Shown here piece by piece: positions 1-10,487 of a stretch of 64,000 nucleotides of DNA; the first letter of the stretch is position 1; each line of letters starts with the position of its first letter. The position numbers and the translations under genes were made by a program. Under the pieces are notes generated by a model, which saw nothing but the letters and a program-made list of their open reading frames with translations, made no database searches and was not told the DNA's origin. Source of the stretch: Bacteroidales bacterium (GTDB taxonomy: Bacteria; Bacteroidota; Bacteroidia; Bacteroidales; UBA1715). The stretch is from the NCBI GenBank assembly GCA_031286165.1, contig JAITUU010000045.1:57205-121204 (forward strand). Direction: 5' to 3'.

Positions 1-1157
1 TAAGTGTCCATATCTTTGTCGCCTCTGCCGGAGAGGGTGAGCACCACTACGTCTTCGGGGCGGAACTTCATGTAGGGCAGTGCGCCCAGCGCGTGCGAAC
101 TTTCGAGGGCGGGAATAATGCCCTCCAAGCGAGTGAGTTCAAAGGCGGCGCGAACGGCTTCATCATCGGTAATGGCGAGTACTTGTGCGCGTTTTTGTTG
201 TGCCAAATGCGCAAAGAGCGGACCCACGCCGGGGTAGTCCAATCCGGCGGAAATGGAGTAAGGTTCTTCTATTTGTCCGTCTTCGGTTTGCATGAGCAGG
301 GTGCGTGCGCCGTGAATAATGCCTTCGGTGCCGAGGTGAATGGTGGCAGCACTTTCGCCGCTATCCACGCCTTTTCCGGCGGCTTCGGCAAAGGCAAATT
401 TTACGCGGTCTTCGTTCAAATAGTGATACACCGTTCCGGCAGCATTGCTTCCGCCGCCGATGCACGCCATAAGGTAGTCGGGATAGTCGCGCCCTTCTTT
501 TTCGAGCAGTTGCACTTTGATTTCGGCACTGATAACCGATTGCAGGCGGGCAACCATGTCGGGGTACGGGTGCGGACCGCTTGCCGTGCCGAGAATGTAG
601 AACGTGTCGTCCGGGTGCGAACACCAATCGCGGATAGCCTCGTTGCAGGCATCTTTGAGGGTCATATTGCCGCTCGTAACGGGCACCACCGTTGCGCCGA
701 GCATTTCCATGCGTTTCACGTTCGGCAGTTGGCGTTCCACATCTACTTTGCCCATATACACTATGCAGGGCAGGTTCATGAGGGCGCACACGGTAGCGGT
801 GGCTACGCCGTGTTGTCCGGCACCGGTTTCGGCTATAATGCGGGTTTTGCCCATGTGCTTGGCAAGGAGAATTTGCCCCAGCGCGTTGTTAATTTTGTGT
901 GCGCCGGTGTGATTGAGGTCTTCGCGTTTGAGGTATATTTTCGCGCCGTATTTTTCGCTCAGCCGTTTGGCGTGGTAGAGCGGCGAAGGGCGACCCACAT
1001 AGTCGCGCAGCAGCGAGTGAAATTCGGTTTGAAACGCCTCGCTTTCTATCACCTGCCGATAGGTAGTTTGCAAATCGTGCACGCAGCGGTATAAAATTTC
1101 GGGAATGTAGGCTCCGCCAAATTCTCCGTAAAATCCGTTTTCATCTACTTGATACAT
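1..1157 (-). CDS. trpB: Tryptophan synthase beta chain, C-terminus cut off by the window edge
   Basis: Reverse-strand translation from ATG at 1157: MYQVDENGFYGEFGGAYIPEILYRCVHDLQTTYRQV...YLKREDLNHTGAHKINNALGQILLAKHMGKTRIIAETGAGQHGVATA. Missing from the ORF track because the stop lies outside the window. Confidence 0.95.
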   Translation of the reverse strand, partial: MYQVDENGFYGEFGGAYIPEILYRCVHDLQTTYRQVIESEAFQTEFHSLLRDYVGRPSPLYHAKRLSEKYGAKIYLKREDLNHTGAHKINNALGQILLAKHMGKTRIIAETGAGQHGVATATVCALMNLPCIVYMGKVDVERQLPNVKRMEMLGATVVPVTSGNMTLKDACNEAIRDWCSHPDDTFYILGTASGPHPYPDMVARLQSVISAEIKVQLLEKEGRDYPDYLMACIGGGSNAAGTVYHYLNEDRVKFAFAEAAGKGVDSGESAATIHLGTEGIIHGARTLLMQTEDGQIEEPYSISAGLDYPGVGPLFAHLAQQKRAQVLAITDDEAVRAAFELTRLEGIIPALESSHALGALPYMKFRPEDVVVLTLSGRGDKDMDT

Positions 1158-1159
1158 AA

Positions 1160-1187
1160 TAGTTATTAGTTGTTAGTTTTTAGTAAT
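1160..1187. repeat. Degenerate 7-nt tandem array TAGTTAT/TAGTTGT/TAGTTTT/TAGTAAT abutting the trpB start
   Basis: Direct reading; ends 2 nt from the trpB start codon. Confidence 0.75.
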
Positions 1188-1202
1188 CTGTTTGAAATTA
1201 AA

Positions 1203-1232
1203 AAAGGTCTATCGTAAGACGATAGACCTTTT
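1203..1232 (-). terminator. Rho-independent terminator downstream of ychF (symmetric)
   Basis: GGTCTATCG-TAAGA-CGATAGACC stem flanked by A5 and T-run. Confidence 0.8.
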
Positions 1233-1409
1233 TTTGTGTTCACTATATTACAAATAGGCAACCTTGCTTACGACTATGAGAGTTGTAAGTTGCGCCACCA
1301 ATATTTGTTTGAAATTGTCATTGCTTTGTTATTTTTTGCAAATGTAGTATTATTTTTTATTTGTGGAAATAAATTTTTTGAAAATTTTACGCGGAATACG
1401 CAAAAATCC

Positions 1410-2507
1410 TTACACATTGAATCGGAAGTGCATAATATCACCGTCTTGCACTACGTATTCTTTGCCTTCTACATTCATTTTTCCTGCTTCTTTTACTGCT
1501 TGTTCCGAGCCGTATTTTACAAAATCAGCAAATTTGATAACTTCGGCACGAATGAAACCTTTTTCAAAATCGCTGTGAATAACGCCTGCTGCCTGCGGTG
1601 CTTTGAATCCTTTGTGATAGGTCCATGCACGCACTTCTTTCACGCCGGCGGTAAAGTAGGTTTCTAAATTGAGCATGGCGTAGGCTTTGCGAATGAGTTT
1701 ATTCAATCCGGGTTCACTCAGTCCTATATCTTGCAAAAACAGTTGTCGTTCTTCGGGGTCTTCCAATTCGCCAATTTCGGCTTCTATGGCGGTGGCAAGC
1801 GTGAGCACTTCGGCTTGTTCGCCGGCTACGGCTTGTTGCAGTGCGTCCACGTATTTATTGCCTGTAATTCCTTTTTCATCAACATTGCACACATACATTA
1901 CCGGTTTCAACGTAATTAAATGCAGGTCGTAAATAGCGGCTTGTTCGTTTTCGTCTAACCCCAAACTGCGCACGGAATTGCCGCCCACAAGGTGAGCATG
2001 AACCCGTTCGAGCACGTTGGAAATATATTTTGCCTCTTTATCGCCGCCGGTTTGTGCTTGTTTTTTTACTTTTTGCAGGCGACCTTCCACGCTTTCCAAA
2101 TCTTTGAGTTGAAGTTCTATATCTATGGTTTCTTTGTCGCGCACAGGGTCTATGGAACCGTCCACGTGGGTAATGTTTTCGTTTTCAAAACAACGCAATA
2201 CGTGAATTATGGCATCGGTTTCGCGAATGTTGGCGAGAAATTTATTGCCCAAACCTTCGCCTTTGCTGGCACCTTTTACCAAACCGGCAATATCCACAAT
2301 TTCCACCGTAGTGGGCACTATGCGTTCGGGTTTTACTATGGTTTCCAACTGTTGCAGGCGTTCATCGGGCACGGTAATCATACCCACATTGGGTTCTATG
2401 GTGCAAAACGGAAAATTTGCCGCTTGTGCTTTTGCATTTGTTAAACAGTTAAAAAGGGTTGATTTTCCTACGTTTGGCAAACCCACAATTCCACATTTTA
2501 GTCCCAT
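1410..2507 (-). CDS. ychF: Redox-regulated/ribosome-associated GTPase-family ATPase YchF
   Basis: [42 protein letters not shown]; full-length YchF/OLA1 signature. Confidence 0.97.
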   Translation of the reverse strand: MGLKCGIVGLPNVGKSTLFNCLTNAKAQAANFPFCTIEPNVGMITVPDERLQQLETIVKPERIVPTTVEIVDIAGLVKGASKGEGLGNKFLANIRETDAIIHVLRCFENENITHVDGSIDPVRDKETIDIELQLKDLESVEGRLQKVKKQAQTGGDKEAKYISNVLERVHAHLVGGNSVRSLGLDENEQAAIYDLHLITLKPVMYVCNVDEKGITGNKYVDALQQAVAGEQAEVLTLATAIEAEIGELEDPEERQLFLQDIGLSEPGLNKLIRKAYAMLNLETYFTAGVKEVRAWTYHKGFKAPQAAGVIHSDFEKGFIRAEVIKFADFVKYGSEQAVKEAGKMNVEGKEYVVQDGDIMHFRFNV

Positions 2508-2540
2508 GATTTTTAAATTTTGCGCAAAAATACAATTTAA

Positions 2541-2606
2541 TTGAGAATTGAAAGTTGAAAATTGAAAATTATTTGGTTTCTGCTCTCGGTTCTCTGTTCT
2601 CAGTTA
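2541..2606. repeat. Two adjacent 7-nt degenerate arrays (TTGAGAA/TTGAAAG/TTGAAAA/TTGAAAA and TCTGCTC/TCGGTTC/TCTGTTC/TCAGTTA)
   Basis: Direct reading of the ychF/DUF4380 spacer. Confidence 0.75.
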
Positions 2607-2613
2607 TTCAACA

Positions 2614-3567
2614 TTAACCGTTGCTTTTAACTTTCAACCGGGCGATAGCCGCTATGTGCGCTTGTTCGGTTTGTTCGCCGTTGTAATCAAAAACCTTCCA
2701 TACTTGCCATGCTTGGTGAAATTCGCCGGGTTGCAGGTGTGCAAGTGGTGCGTGGTATTCTAATTCTAAGAGGGCGTTTGTCTGCTCGTGTTCGGTGTGA
2801 TTGTAAATTTCTATAAGGGCGTGTTCGGGGTGAATTTCTTCGGCTTCGTGGTGTTCAAACAAAATTTCGAGTATGTGCGTAGGGCTAACGCCCCAAATAT
2901 GTGCTTGGGTGGGGTATATAAAGGTTTTCGATGAACGTTCGCCTTTGTGTGTTTCGGGTTCGCAAGGGTTGTAGGTGAAATAATCGCCCACAAACGAGTA
3001 GGGCATTTCTTGGGAATTGTTGTTCAACACCGGCACGATTTTGCAGTTTTCTTGCGTAGTTTTCACGTAGGCTCTGGCGTAGCCGTCTATGCGGGTATTG
3101 TACCAAATATCCCACACAAATTCACACTCGCTTACATTTTCTATGGTTGTGTATATAAAAATAGAGCCATCGGGATTGATATGTATGGCTTTGGTAAGTA
3201 CCACGCCCCAAATAGGACTTGGTGGGCTTTGCAAAATGATTGCATTCGCTGTTTTTTCAAGTATGGTATATTCGCCCAACGTGCAAAATGGGTCGGGGGG
3301 CCACACATCGGCAGCGGCGCGTTTGCTTTCGTTTACACTTTGCTGCGTCCACCACGTACTTTGCGCTCCGAGCCAAATAGTGTGCCCGCAAATGGGTGAA
3401 AAATCAGTTTCGGCGGTAACTGCTTCGCTGCGTGTCCACAGGTTTTCGTTCGATTTGAGAATGTTTGCGGAATTGTTTTTTGAAAGAAATACAATGGTAC
3501 CGCCTACTTTGGTGGCTATGCCTACGCGCACGCCGGCATTTTCTATGTAGTCAAGGTGGGGATTCAT
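2614..3567 (-). CDS. DUF4380-like domain protein (putative sugar-binding fold)
   Basis: MNPHLDYIENAGVRVGIATKVGGTIVFLSKNNSANIL...; intact 317 aa ORF; family assignment from memory. Confidence 0.5.
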   Translation of the reverse strand: MNPHLDYIENAGVRVGIATKVGGTIVFLSKNNSANILKSNENLWTRSEAVTAETDFSPICGHTIWLGAQSTWWTQQSVNESKRAAADVWPPDPFCTLGEYTILEKTANAIILQSPPSPIWGVVLTKAIHINPDGSIFIYTTIENVSECEFVWDIWYNTRIDGYARAYVKTTQENCKIVPVLNNNSQEMPYSFVGDYFTYNPCEPETHKGERSSKTFIYPTQAHIWGVSPTHILEILFEHHEAEEIHPEHALIEIYNHTEHEQTNALLELEYHAPLAHLQPGEFHQAWQVWKVFDYNGEQTEQAHIAAIARLKVKSNG

Positions 3568-3591
3568 ACGAAAATTCAGTGTTTTTGAGGG

Positions 3592-6309
3592 TTAGCGAGA
3601 ATAATGTTCTTTGAAAAATTTCAGGTAGGCATCTACATCGCGGCTTTGCACAAGTGCTTGGTAATTTTGCGCCGAAATAATAAAGTGCGAGGTAAATACT
3701 TTTTCTATGCCGGTGAATATTTCTTGATTATAATTTACCAAATCAAAGTAATTCATAGCCTGATTGAGCGATTCAAAAGGACTGATAACCAATAGATTGA
3801 TTTTCGATGAGAGGGATTTTGTTTGAATATCGAAATCGAAATTGGTGAAATAATCGAGGTTGTAATTGATGGCATTGAATTTCACTTGATTTATATCAAC
3901 AAGGTCGGCTTTCACGGCGAGTACGTAGTAGAATGGCGGCGGAGTGGGGGTTATAAACACTTCTTTTTCTTCTTCCTGTGGCGTTTCCGTGCGTGCGCTT
4001 GCAGTAGTTGTTTGCGAAGTTCGTGCTATGTGCGCATTCATTAAGTAGGCTATTTGCGTGCTATCATTTTGTGCTATATAATTGAGCAGCGATTTTGCAA
4101 GCGGTGTATTTTCGGCTTTGGGGTATTGTTTCACAAAATCGGTGAGTTGCGCTTGCAGCGTGGGAATACCGGCAAGTCTGCCTTCGCTCATGGCGCGTAA
4201 AAACTGAAATTGCGGCGTTAAGTAGGCATCGGGGAATTTTTGCTGTTGGTCTTTGCTGAGTTGCAGCACGGTGGCATAATCGCCGCGAGTGTAGGCTTTA
4301 TAGGCATCGGCATAGAGTTTTTCGAGTTGTTTTTCCTGCGCTTTTATGTCTTTCTGAAAATCGGGATTAGAAAGTGCTTTGGCGTAGTTTGTGTGCGGAT
4401 ATTGCTTAATCACCTGTGCTTTGTAACTATCGGCTTTTGCAAAATTTTGTTCTTTCTCGTACAATTTATACAAATAATAGAGTGCGATAGGGGTATAGGT
4501 GCTGTTCGGAAAGCGTTTTACGTATTCTTCGAGGGTGGCAATTGCCATTGTATTGTCGCCAATCAAATTCATGTAGGTCATGCCTTTATTGAAAAGTCCG
4601 TCTTCGAGCCGCCGGGTAGAAAGTGCCATGGCGGAATCGGTGAGCGGTAAATTTTGCAAATAGTATTGACGGGTGCGGGTGTCGGTAACTTTTGCTACTG
4701 TTTGTTCGTTGGTTTTTTCATCGCCGCTCGCATCGGTAGTTTCATCGGGAATAGCGGCAAAGGTGCTTCCTCGCGCCGACCTGCGCCAATTATCTTCGAG
4801 TGTGCGGTCGCCCCAGCGTTGTTTAAATTCGGTTCGCCCCAAGCGTACGGCGGTTTCGTTGTAAAAATACCATTTCCCGGCTTGTCCGTTTTGCATGGAA
4901 TTTGCCAAATCCTGTTGTCCATACATGAGCGCGTTTTGCGTTTCGAGCAATTGTTGTTCTTGTTTCTGGCGGTCTTCTTCGTTGAGGCGGCGAATAATGT
5001 TGTCTATGTAATTATTGCGTTCTTTTTCGGTCATTTTTGCCATACGTTGCAGGCTGTCTTCGGTGTGTGCCATAGAGTGATAGCGAGCGAGCACGTTGAG
5101 TTTATTCGATTTTGCCTGTACGGTGGCGTAATTGCGGTATTCCTGCGGAAGCACCATCATGGCACTGTCGTAAAAAGGCTGTGCTGCCAAATAATTGCGT
5201 TGATTGTAGTAAATATTGCCAATGGCAAGGAGCGACATTGCTTTTTGCTGTTTGTTGGCAGCACTTGTTTCCACCGATTTTTTGTAAAACGTCAAAGCAT
5301 TTTCTTCGTCATTTTCGGCTATATACACATTGGCAAGGGCAAAATAAATTTGGTCTTTGAAATCGGCGTTCTTTTTATCTTTGAGTAATTTTTTGAGCGC
5401 GGCTATGGTGGTAGCACTCGAACCGCGTCCGCCTTCAAATGCCGTAGCTTGGCTAATGCGTGCATTGAATGCAAATTCGTAGTTGGGATTGAGCGAAAGC
5501 ACTGCGGCAAACTGTTCTACCGCTTTTTCGTTAATATCCATTTCTTTGTAGAGTTGCGCCAAAATGTAGTGATAGCGCACCAGCGTTTTTTTATTCGTAG
5601 TGTAATCTATGGCGAGTTGCATATACGTAATTGCTTCTTCGTATTTTCCCATGCGAATAAAAATATCGGCATAAATGGCGAAAAATTCGCTGCGCAAATG
5701 TTCGGGAAAATCCTTTGAATCGGCTACTTTATCGAGCACGTCTTTGGCGTCATCGTATTGCTGCATTGCTACTTTGGTGTGAGCCAGCCATAGCGTGGCG
5801 GTGTAGCGCACTTCGGGATTGTTGCGATATTCGGCGGTAAGAAAGAGGAAGTTTTTTTGTGCTTCAAAGTAGTTTTGTTTCATAAATAAGGCTTTGCCCA
5901 GCAGCAAATAGGCATCGTCTATCCAATTATTGTACTCGCGGCGATAGTAAAATTCACGTTCTTTGTCGGTGGAAGGTGCCTTTGTTTGCTTTGGACGAGC
6001 GGTAATGGAGTGTTTTTTTATCAGTTTTGTAGATTTTGTAATTGCTCTATCCATTTCGCCCTGCACGTTTGCCATTGCGCTTGGTTGGGTAAAGAAAAAC
6101 ACCGGTAAAATATCGTTGAACGGTTCTTGAAATTCTTTTTCGGCACGGTTCATACCTTGCTTGAAAGCCTCGTTGCCATTGAAAAAAATATTGTAGCGAC
6201 TCACCACATTGTGATAATTTCGCGTGAGCGCGGTGTTTTTAGTAGGAGCGCAGGCTGCCGCTATAAGTACACTCGCCGCTATAACAAAATATGTGTAGGT
6301 TGATTTCAC
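3592..6309 (-). CDS. porW: T9SS-associated TPR lipoprotein, PorW/SprE-like
   Basis: Lipobox and signature ...IAAACAPTKNTALTRNYHNVVSRYNIFFNGNEAFKQGM, multiple TPRs. The ORF track extends to 6489, but a GTG at 6309 giving signal peptide VKSTYTYFVIAASVLIAAAC is more likely. Confidence 0.75.
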   Translation of the reverse strand: MKSTYTYFVIAASVLIAAACAPTKNTALTRNYHNVVSRYNIFFNGNEAFKQGMNRAEKEFQEPFNDILPVFFFTQPSAMANVQGEMDRAITKSTKLIKKHSITARPKQTKAPSTDKEREFYYRREYNNWIDDAYLLLGKALFMKQNYFEAQKNFLFLTAEYRNNPEVRYTATLWLAHTKVAMQQYDDAKDVLDKVADSKDFPEHLRSEFFAIYADIFIRMGKYEEAITYMQLAIDYTTNKKTLVRYHYILAQLYKEMDINEKAVEQFAAVLSLNPNYEFAFNARISQATAFEGGRGSSATTIAALKKLLKDKKNADFKDQIYFALANVYIAENDEENALTFYKKSVETSAANKQQKAMSLLAIGNIYYNQRNYLAAQPFYDSAMMVLPQEYRNYATVQAKSNKLNVLARYHSMAHTEDSLQRMAKMTEKERNNYIDNIIRRLNEEDRQKQEQQLLETQNALMYGQQDLANSMQNGQAGKWYFYNETAVRLGRTEFKQRWGDRTLEDNWRRSARGSTFAAIPDETTDASGDEKTNEQTVAKVTDTRTRQYYLQNLPLTDSAMALSTRRLEDGLFNKGMTYMNLIGDNTMAIATLEEYVKRFPNSTYTPIALYYLYKLYEKEQNFAKADSYKAQVIKQYPHTNYAKALSNPDFQKDIKAQEKQLEKLYADAYKAYTRGDYATVLQLSKDQQQKFPDAYLTPQFQFLRAMSEGRLAGIPTLQAQLTDFVKQYPKAENTPLAKSLLNYIAQNDSTQIAYLMNAHIARTSQTTTASARTETPQEEEKEVFITPTPPPFYYVLAVKADLVDINQVKFNAINYNLDYFTNFDFDIQTKSLSSKINLLVISPFESLNQAMNYFDLVNYNQEIFTGIEKVFTSHFIISAQNYQALVQSRDVDAYLKFFKEHYSR

Positions 6310-6434
6310 GTAGTTTTGCTTGTTCTTTATAATACTTTTTACAAAACGCAAAAGAACGAAAAAAATTGCAGTAATCACAAGCAGGTTGATAAATAGTGCG
6401 AAAAAAAGAAAAATTGCACTTCGCGCAAAGTTTG

Positions 6435-6442
6435 TATATTTG
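6435..6442 (+). promoter_or_regulatory. Bacteroidota -7 box TATATTTG upstream of GH65
   Basis: TATATTTGCAAAG 45 nt upstream of ATG 6488. Confidence 0.55.
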
Positions 6443-6487
6443 CAAAGTTTAACTAAAAAAACTCCAACAATTAATAAAAACAATCTC

Positions 6488-8797
6488 ATGAACCTTTTTC
6501 AAACTCACGAATGGCAAATTATAGAAACGGAATTTAATGCCGAGCGCCACCAAATAGCCGAAAGTATTTTTAGCATAGGCAACGGACACATGGGGCAGCG
6601 AGCCAATTTTGAAGAACAGTACAGTGGAAAATCGCTGCGCGGTAATTACATTGGCGGCGTATTTTTCCCCGACAAAACGCGCGTGGGCTGGTGGAAAAAC
6701 GGCTATCCTGATTATTTTGCAAAAGTGCTCAATGCCCCTTCGTGGATTGGTGTGAATGTGTGGATAAATAACCACGCGCTCGATGTGGCACAGTGCAAAA
6801 TCCTCTCTTTCCGCCGTGTGCTCGATATGCAACAAGGACTTTTGCAACGCTCTATGCAGCTGCAAATGCCCGATGGCGTGGAAGTTACTTTTTTAGCAGA
6901 ACGCTTTGTGAGTGTGGTAGATACGGAAATCGGAGCACTGCGAATAAGTATTGTTGTTGATAGAAAATCTGCCATTCGCATAGAATCTGTGATTAATTCC
7001 AATGTGCACAACGAAGATGCCAATTACAATGAATCGTTTTGGGATTCCATAGTACAGAATATAAGCGGAACATACGTATATGCTATCGACAAAACGAAAA
7101 AAACGCCCTATGATGTGCCGCAATTTTCCCTTGCTACGGCTATGGCTACTACTATTTCGGTAGAAAATACTACTATGACACCACAGCGAACATGCACCGA
7201 AAAATGTATTTCCGAAATTGTGGAAACAATACTTTCTGCACAGCAAGAACTTGTAATTGAAAAAATTGCCTGCCAAATTTCTACCCTCAATCATGCAGAA
7301 GCGGATTTAGCACAGAATGTAGAAACTACTTTACATAACGCAGTGCAAAAATCGTATCCGCGTTTGAAAAAAGAACACAGAGATGCGTGGGCGCATAAGT
7401 GGAAAACGAGTGATATTTGCATAGAAGGCGATGTGGAAGCGCAGCAGGGCATTCGTTTCAATATCTTTCATTTGCAACAAACCTATTCCGGCAACGATAG
7501 CCGCCTCAATATTGGTCCCAAAGGATTTACCGGCGAAAAATACGGCGGCAGCACCTATTGGGATACCGAAGCTTTCTGTTTGCCGTTTTATGTATCTACT
7601 TCGCCGGAGCACGTTGCACGGCAACTACTGACCTATCGCTACAAACAATTGCCGCGAGCCATAGCCAATGCCGAAAAACTCGGATTTACGGGTGGTGCGG
7701 CACTGTTTCCTATGGTAACTATGACCGGCGATGAGTGCCACAATGAGTGGGAAATTACCTTTGAAGAAATTCACCGAAACGGCGCGATTGCCTACGCCAT
7801 ATATAATTACACGCACTACACCGGTGATAAATCCTACTTAATGGAGGGCGGTTTGGAAGTGTTGATAGCCATTGCGCGATTTTGGGCGCAGCGCGTAACG
7901 CTTTCGCCGCTACGCAGAAAATACATGATTTTGGGCGTTACCGGACCAAACGAATACGAAAACAATGTACACAATAATTGGTACACCAACTACTTTGCCC
8001 GCTGGTGTTTGCAATACACGCTCGATACCATCAGTTGGGCAAAACGAGTGGCAAAACAAGAATTTGCAGTTTTGTGCAAACGAATTGCATTTGAAGAAAA
8101 TTTTGAAGTGCTCCGTTGGGCTGATATAGTGAAAAATATGTACCTGCCCGAAGATGAAAATTACGGCATTATACTGCAAAATGATGGCTATTTAGATAAA
8201 GAACAACGAATAGTAGCCGAACTGCCCAAAGAGCAACGCCCTATAAACCAACATTGGTCGTGGGACAGAATTTTGCGTTCGTGCTACATTAAGCAAGCCG
8301 ATGTGGTGCAGGGGTTGTATGTATTTGAACCGGATTTTGATATTGAATATATAGAGCGAAATTTTAATTTCTACGAAGCACGCTGCGTACACGAATCATC
8401 GCTTTCGCCGTGCATACACTCCGTAGTGGCATCGAAAATAGGTAATGCTCCCAAAGCCTACGAACTCTATTTGCGCACTGCGCGTTTGGATTTGGACGAT
8501 TACAATAAAGAAGCGCACGAAGGCTTGCACATTACCAGCATGGCAGGTACGTGGCTCGCCATAGTGCAAGGATTTGCAGGAATGCGCACGCTGGCACACA
8601 CGCTGAGTTTTTCGCCCAAATTACCACAAGAATGGCAATCACTTTCATTCGAGATTTTGTACAGAGGCTCGCTGTTACACATATATATTACAAAAAACAG
8701 TATAGAAATTACCCGAAAAGAAGGCGATTTGCACGAAATTGTGATACATGAAACCTATTATTCGTTTGAGAATGGAGTGGTACAGATTTGTTGTTAG
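6488..8797 (+). CDS. Glycoside hydrolase family 65 (disaccharide phosphorylase-like)
   Basis: MNLFQTHEWQIIETEFNAERHQIAESIFSIGNGHMGQRANFEE...GGSTYWDTEAFCLP...HNEWEITFEEIHRNGAIAYAI; start moved to 6488. Confidence 0.9.
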   Translation: MNLFQTHEWQIIETEFNAERHQIAESIFSIGNGHMGQRANFEEQYSGKSLRGNYIGGVFFPDKTRVGWWKNGYPDYFAKVLNAPSWIGVNVWINNHALDVAQCKILSFRRVLDMQQGLLQRSMQLQMPDGVEVTFLAERFVSVVDTEIGALRISIVVDRKSAIRIESVINSNVHNEDANYNESFWDSIVQNISGTYVYAIDKTKKTPYDVPQFSLATAMATTISVENTTMTPQRTCTEKCISEIVETILSAQQELVIEKIACQISTLNHAEADLAQNVETTLHNAVQKSYPRLKKEHRDAWAHKWKTSDICIEGDVEAQQGIRFNIFHLQQTYSGNDSRLNIGPKGFTGEKYGGSTYWDTEAFCLPFYVSTSPEHVARQLLTYRYKQLPRAIANAEKLGFTGGAALFPMVTMTGDECHNEWEITFEEIHRNGAIAYAIYNYTHYTGDKSYLMEGGLEVLIAIARFWAQRVTLSPLRRKYMILGVTGPNEYENNVHNNWYTNYFARWCLQYTLDTISWAKRVAKQEFAVLCKRIAFEENFEVLRWADIVKNMYLPEDENYGIILQNDGYLDKEQRIVAELPKEQRPINQHWSWDRILRSCYIKQADVVQGLYVFEPDFDIEYIERNFNFYEARCVHESSLSPCIHSVVASKIGNAPKAYELYLRTARLDLDDYNKEAHEGLHITSMAGTWLAIVQGFAGMRTLAHTLSFSPKLPQEWQSLSFEILYRGSLLHIYITKNSIEITRKEGDLHEIVIHETYYSFENGVVQICC

Positions 8798-9081
8798 TTA
8801 TTGAAAAAATAGAATTTTGTATATAATTATAAAAAAATGTTTTCGTTTTGACGAACGATTAAACCACATTTTTAATTTAAAATTTCTCATTATGAAAAAA
8901 AATACTATGAGTATTGGGTACAAATTACAATAATTTGCTTATGAATACCAATGTTCATTTAAAAATTGTAATTACTTATTGAAACTGCCCTATAAAATTT
9001 CAAAAAAACATTGTGGTGTTGCAAAAAAGATTATTTTTGCGTTTCAAAATATACAATAGTTACAAAAACAGATAATAACTC

Positions 9082-9756
9082 ATGACAACAGAAAAAAAAT
9101 CTCCCGATTCGTTAGAAAAAATTGAAACTTCTATGACTAAAATTGAAGCGTTTATAGAAAAAAACAAAAAAATATTCTTCTATATCATTGGTGCACTGAT
9201 AGTTATAATAGGGGGTATTTCCATATACAAAAACTTGGTACAGGCACCGCGCGAAAGAAAAGCGCAGGAATTAATTTGGCGTGCCCAACATCAATTTGCC
9301 ATAGATTCATTTGCGGTGGCTTTGAATGGTAACGAAACTGTGATAGGTTTTGCCGAAATTGCCGATGAATATTCACATACACCCACAGGAAATTTGGCAA
9401 AATTCTATGCAGGTATTTCGAGCCTCCGCATAGGCGAATACGAGCAAGCAATCAAGTATTTGGAAAAATACGACAGTGATGACGAAATCACCTCTGCGCT
9501 TGCCATAGGAGCCATAGGCGATGCCAATAGTGAACTCGGTAATTTGGAAAAAGCAGCCGATTTGTATTTGAAAGCATCGAAAACGATTAATCACGAAGCA
9601 GTAAGCCCACGTTTTTTAATGAAAGCCGGCGGTTTGTATGAAAAACTTGGTAAAAACGATAAAGCACTTGCGGCGTACAACGAAATTAAAAACAAATTCT
9701 CTTCATCGCCCGAAGCCGAGCAAATCGACAAATTCATTATTCGCGTACAACAATAA
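9082..9756 (+). CDS. Membrane-anchored tetratricopeptide repeat protein (YfgM-like)
   Basis: N-terminal TM (IFFYIIGALIVIIGGISIY) then TPR units. Confidence 0.7.
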   Translation: MTTEKKSPDSLEKIETSMTKIEAFIEKNKKIFFYIIGALIVIIGGISIYKNLVQAPRERKAQELIWRAQHQFAIDSFAVALNGNETVIGFAEIADEYSHTPTGNLAKFYAGISSLRIGEYEQAIKYLEKYDSDDEITSALAIGAIGDANSELGNLEKAADLYLKASKTINHEAVSPRFLMKAGGLYEKLGKNDKALAAYNEIKNKFSSSPEAEQIDKFIIRVQQ

Positions 9757-9770
9757 TACATGGTATTGAG

Positions 9771-9812
9771 TAATGAGTATTAACTACTGATTACTGACTA
9801 CTGACTACTAAA
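9771..9812. repeat. Degenerate 7-nt tandem array (TAATGAG TATTAAC TACTGAT TACTGAC TACTGAC TACTAAA) abutting ribH
   Basis: Six consecutive 7-mers, ending 2 nt before ATG 9815. Confidence 0.85.
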
Positions 9813-9814
9813 AC

Positions 9815-10294
9815 ATGGCAACTTCATTAAAAAATTTATCGGCTTACGATGCGGCAGATGTGCCCGATGCTTCGGCTCTTTCCATAGGTATTGTGGTGGC
9901 TGATTGGAATATAGAAATCAATAATCAACTCCTCAAAGGAGCGGTAGATACGCTGCGCAAACACGGCGTGAGCGATGCAAATATTTTTATCAGCCGCGTG
10001 CCGGGTGCTTTTGAACTCACCTATGGCTGTAAAACACTTGCCGAAAGTTACGAAGTAGATGCCGTAATTGCTATTGGCACGGTTATTCAAGGCGAAACAC
10101 CGCATTTCAATTTTATTTGTCAAGGCGTTACCTATGGTATTTCGGAACTCAACCTTTCATTTGAAATTCCTTTTATTTTCGGCGTACTCACTGTTAATTC
10201 ACTTGAACAGGCACAAGACCGCGCAGGTGGAAAACACGGCAATAAAGGCGTGGAGGCGGCTGTTACGGCTATCAAAATGGCACTTTTAAGTTGA
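9815..10294 (+). CDS. ribH: 6,7-dimethyl-8-ribityllumazine synthase
   Basis: [29 protein letters not shown]...[25 protein letters not shown]...[24 protein letters not shown]. Confidence 0.96.
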   Translation: MATSLKNLSAYDAADVPDASALSIGIVVADWNIEINNQLLKGAVDTLRKHGVSDANIFISRVPGAFELTYGCKTLAESYEVDAVIAIGTVIQGETPHFNFICQGVTYGISELNLSFEIPFIFGVLTVNSLEQAQDRAGGKHGNKGVEAAVTAIKMALLS

Positions 10295-10318
10295 GAATTG
10301 AAAGTTGAGAGTTGAAAA
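10291..10318. repeat. 7-nt degenerate array TTGAGAA/TTGAAAG/TTGAGAG/TTGAAAA overlapping the ribH stop
   Basis: Direct reading. Confidence 0.75.
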
Positions 10319-10487
10319 TAACGATTACGTTTGAATAACTGATACCTAAAACTGATATATACTTCGTGATAAAACGCTACGCTGATAAATGTTTTTGGTG
10401 ATAAATTCCTTTTTATCTATCTTTATCGTGTTGTTTCTCGTCATTACCTTTGTTTGTTCGTAATTAGCATATTGCTATATTGACACA

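Noticed and set aside
93-1094. 333 aa plus-strand ORF
   Set aside because: Antisense shadow of trpB; low-complexity translation with no recognisable family.
1992-2444. 150 aa plus-strand ORF
   Set aside because: Antisense to ychF.
3289-3300. G6 run inside the DUF4380-like gene
   Set aside because: Short; reads as ordinary Pro codons with no alternative-frame consequence of interest.
8892-8933. 13-codon peptide MKKNTMSIGYKLQ
   Set aside because: Too short to support as a gene without expression data; no RBS or regulatory context seen.
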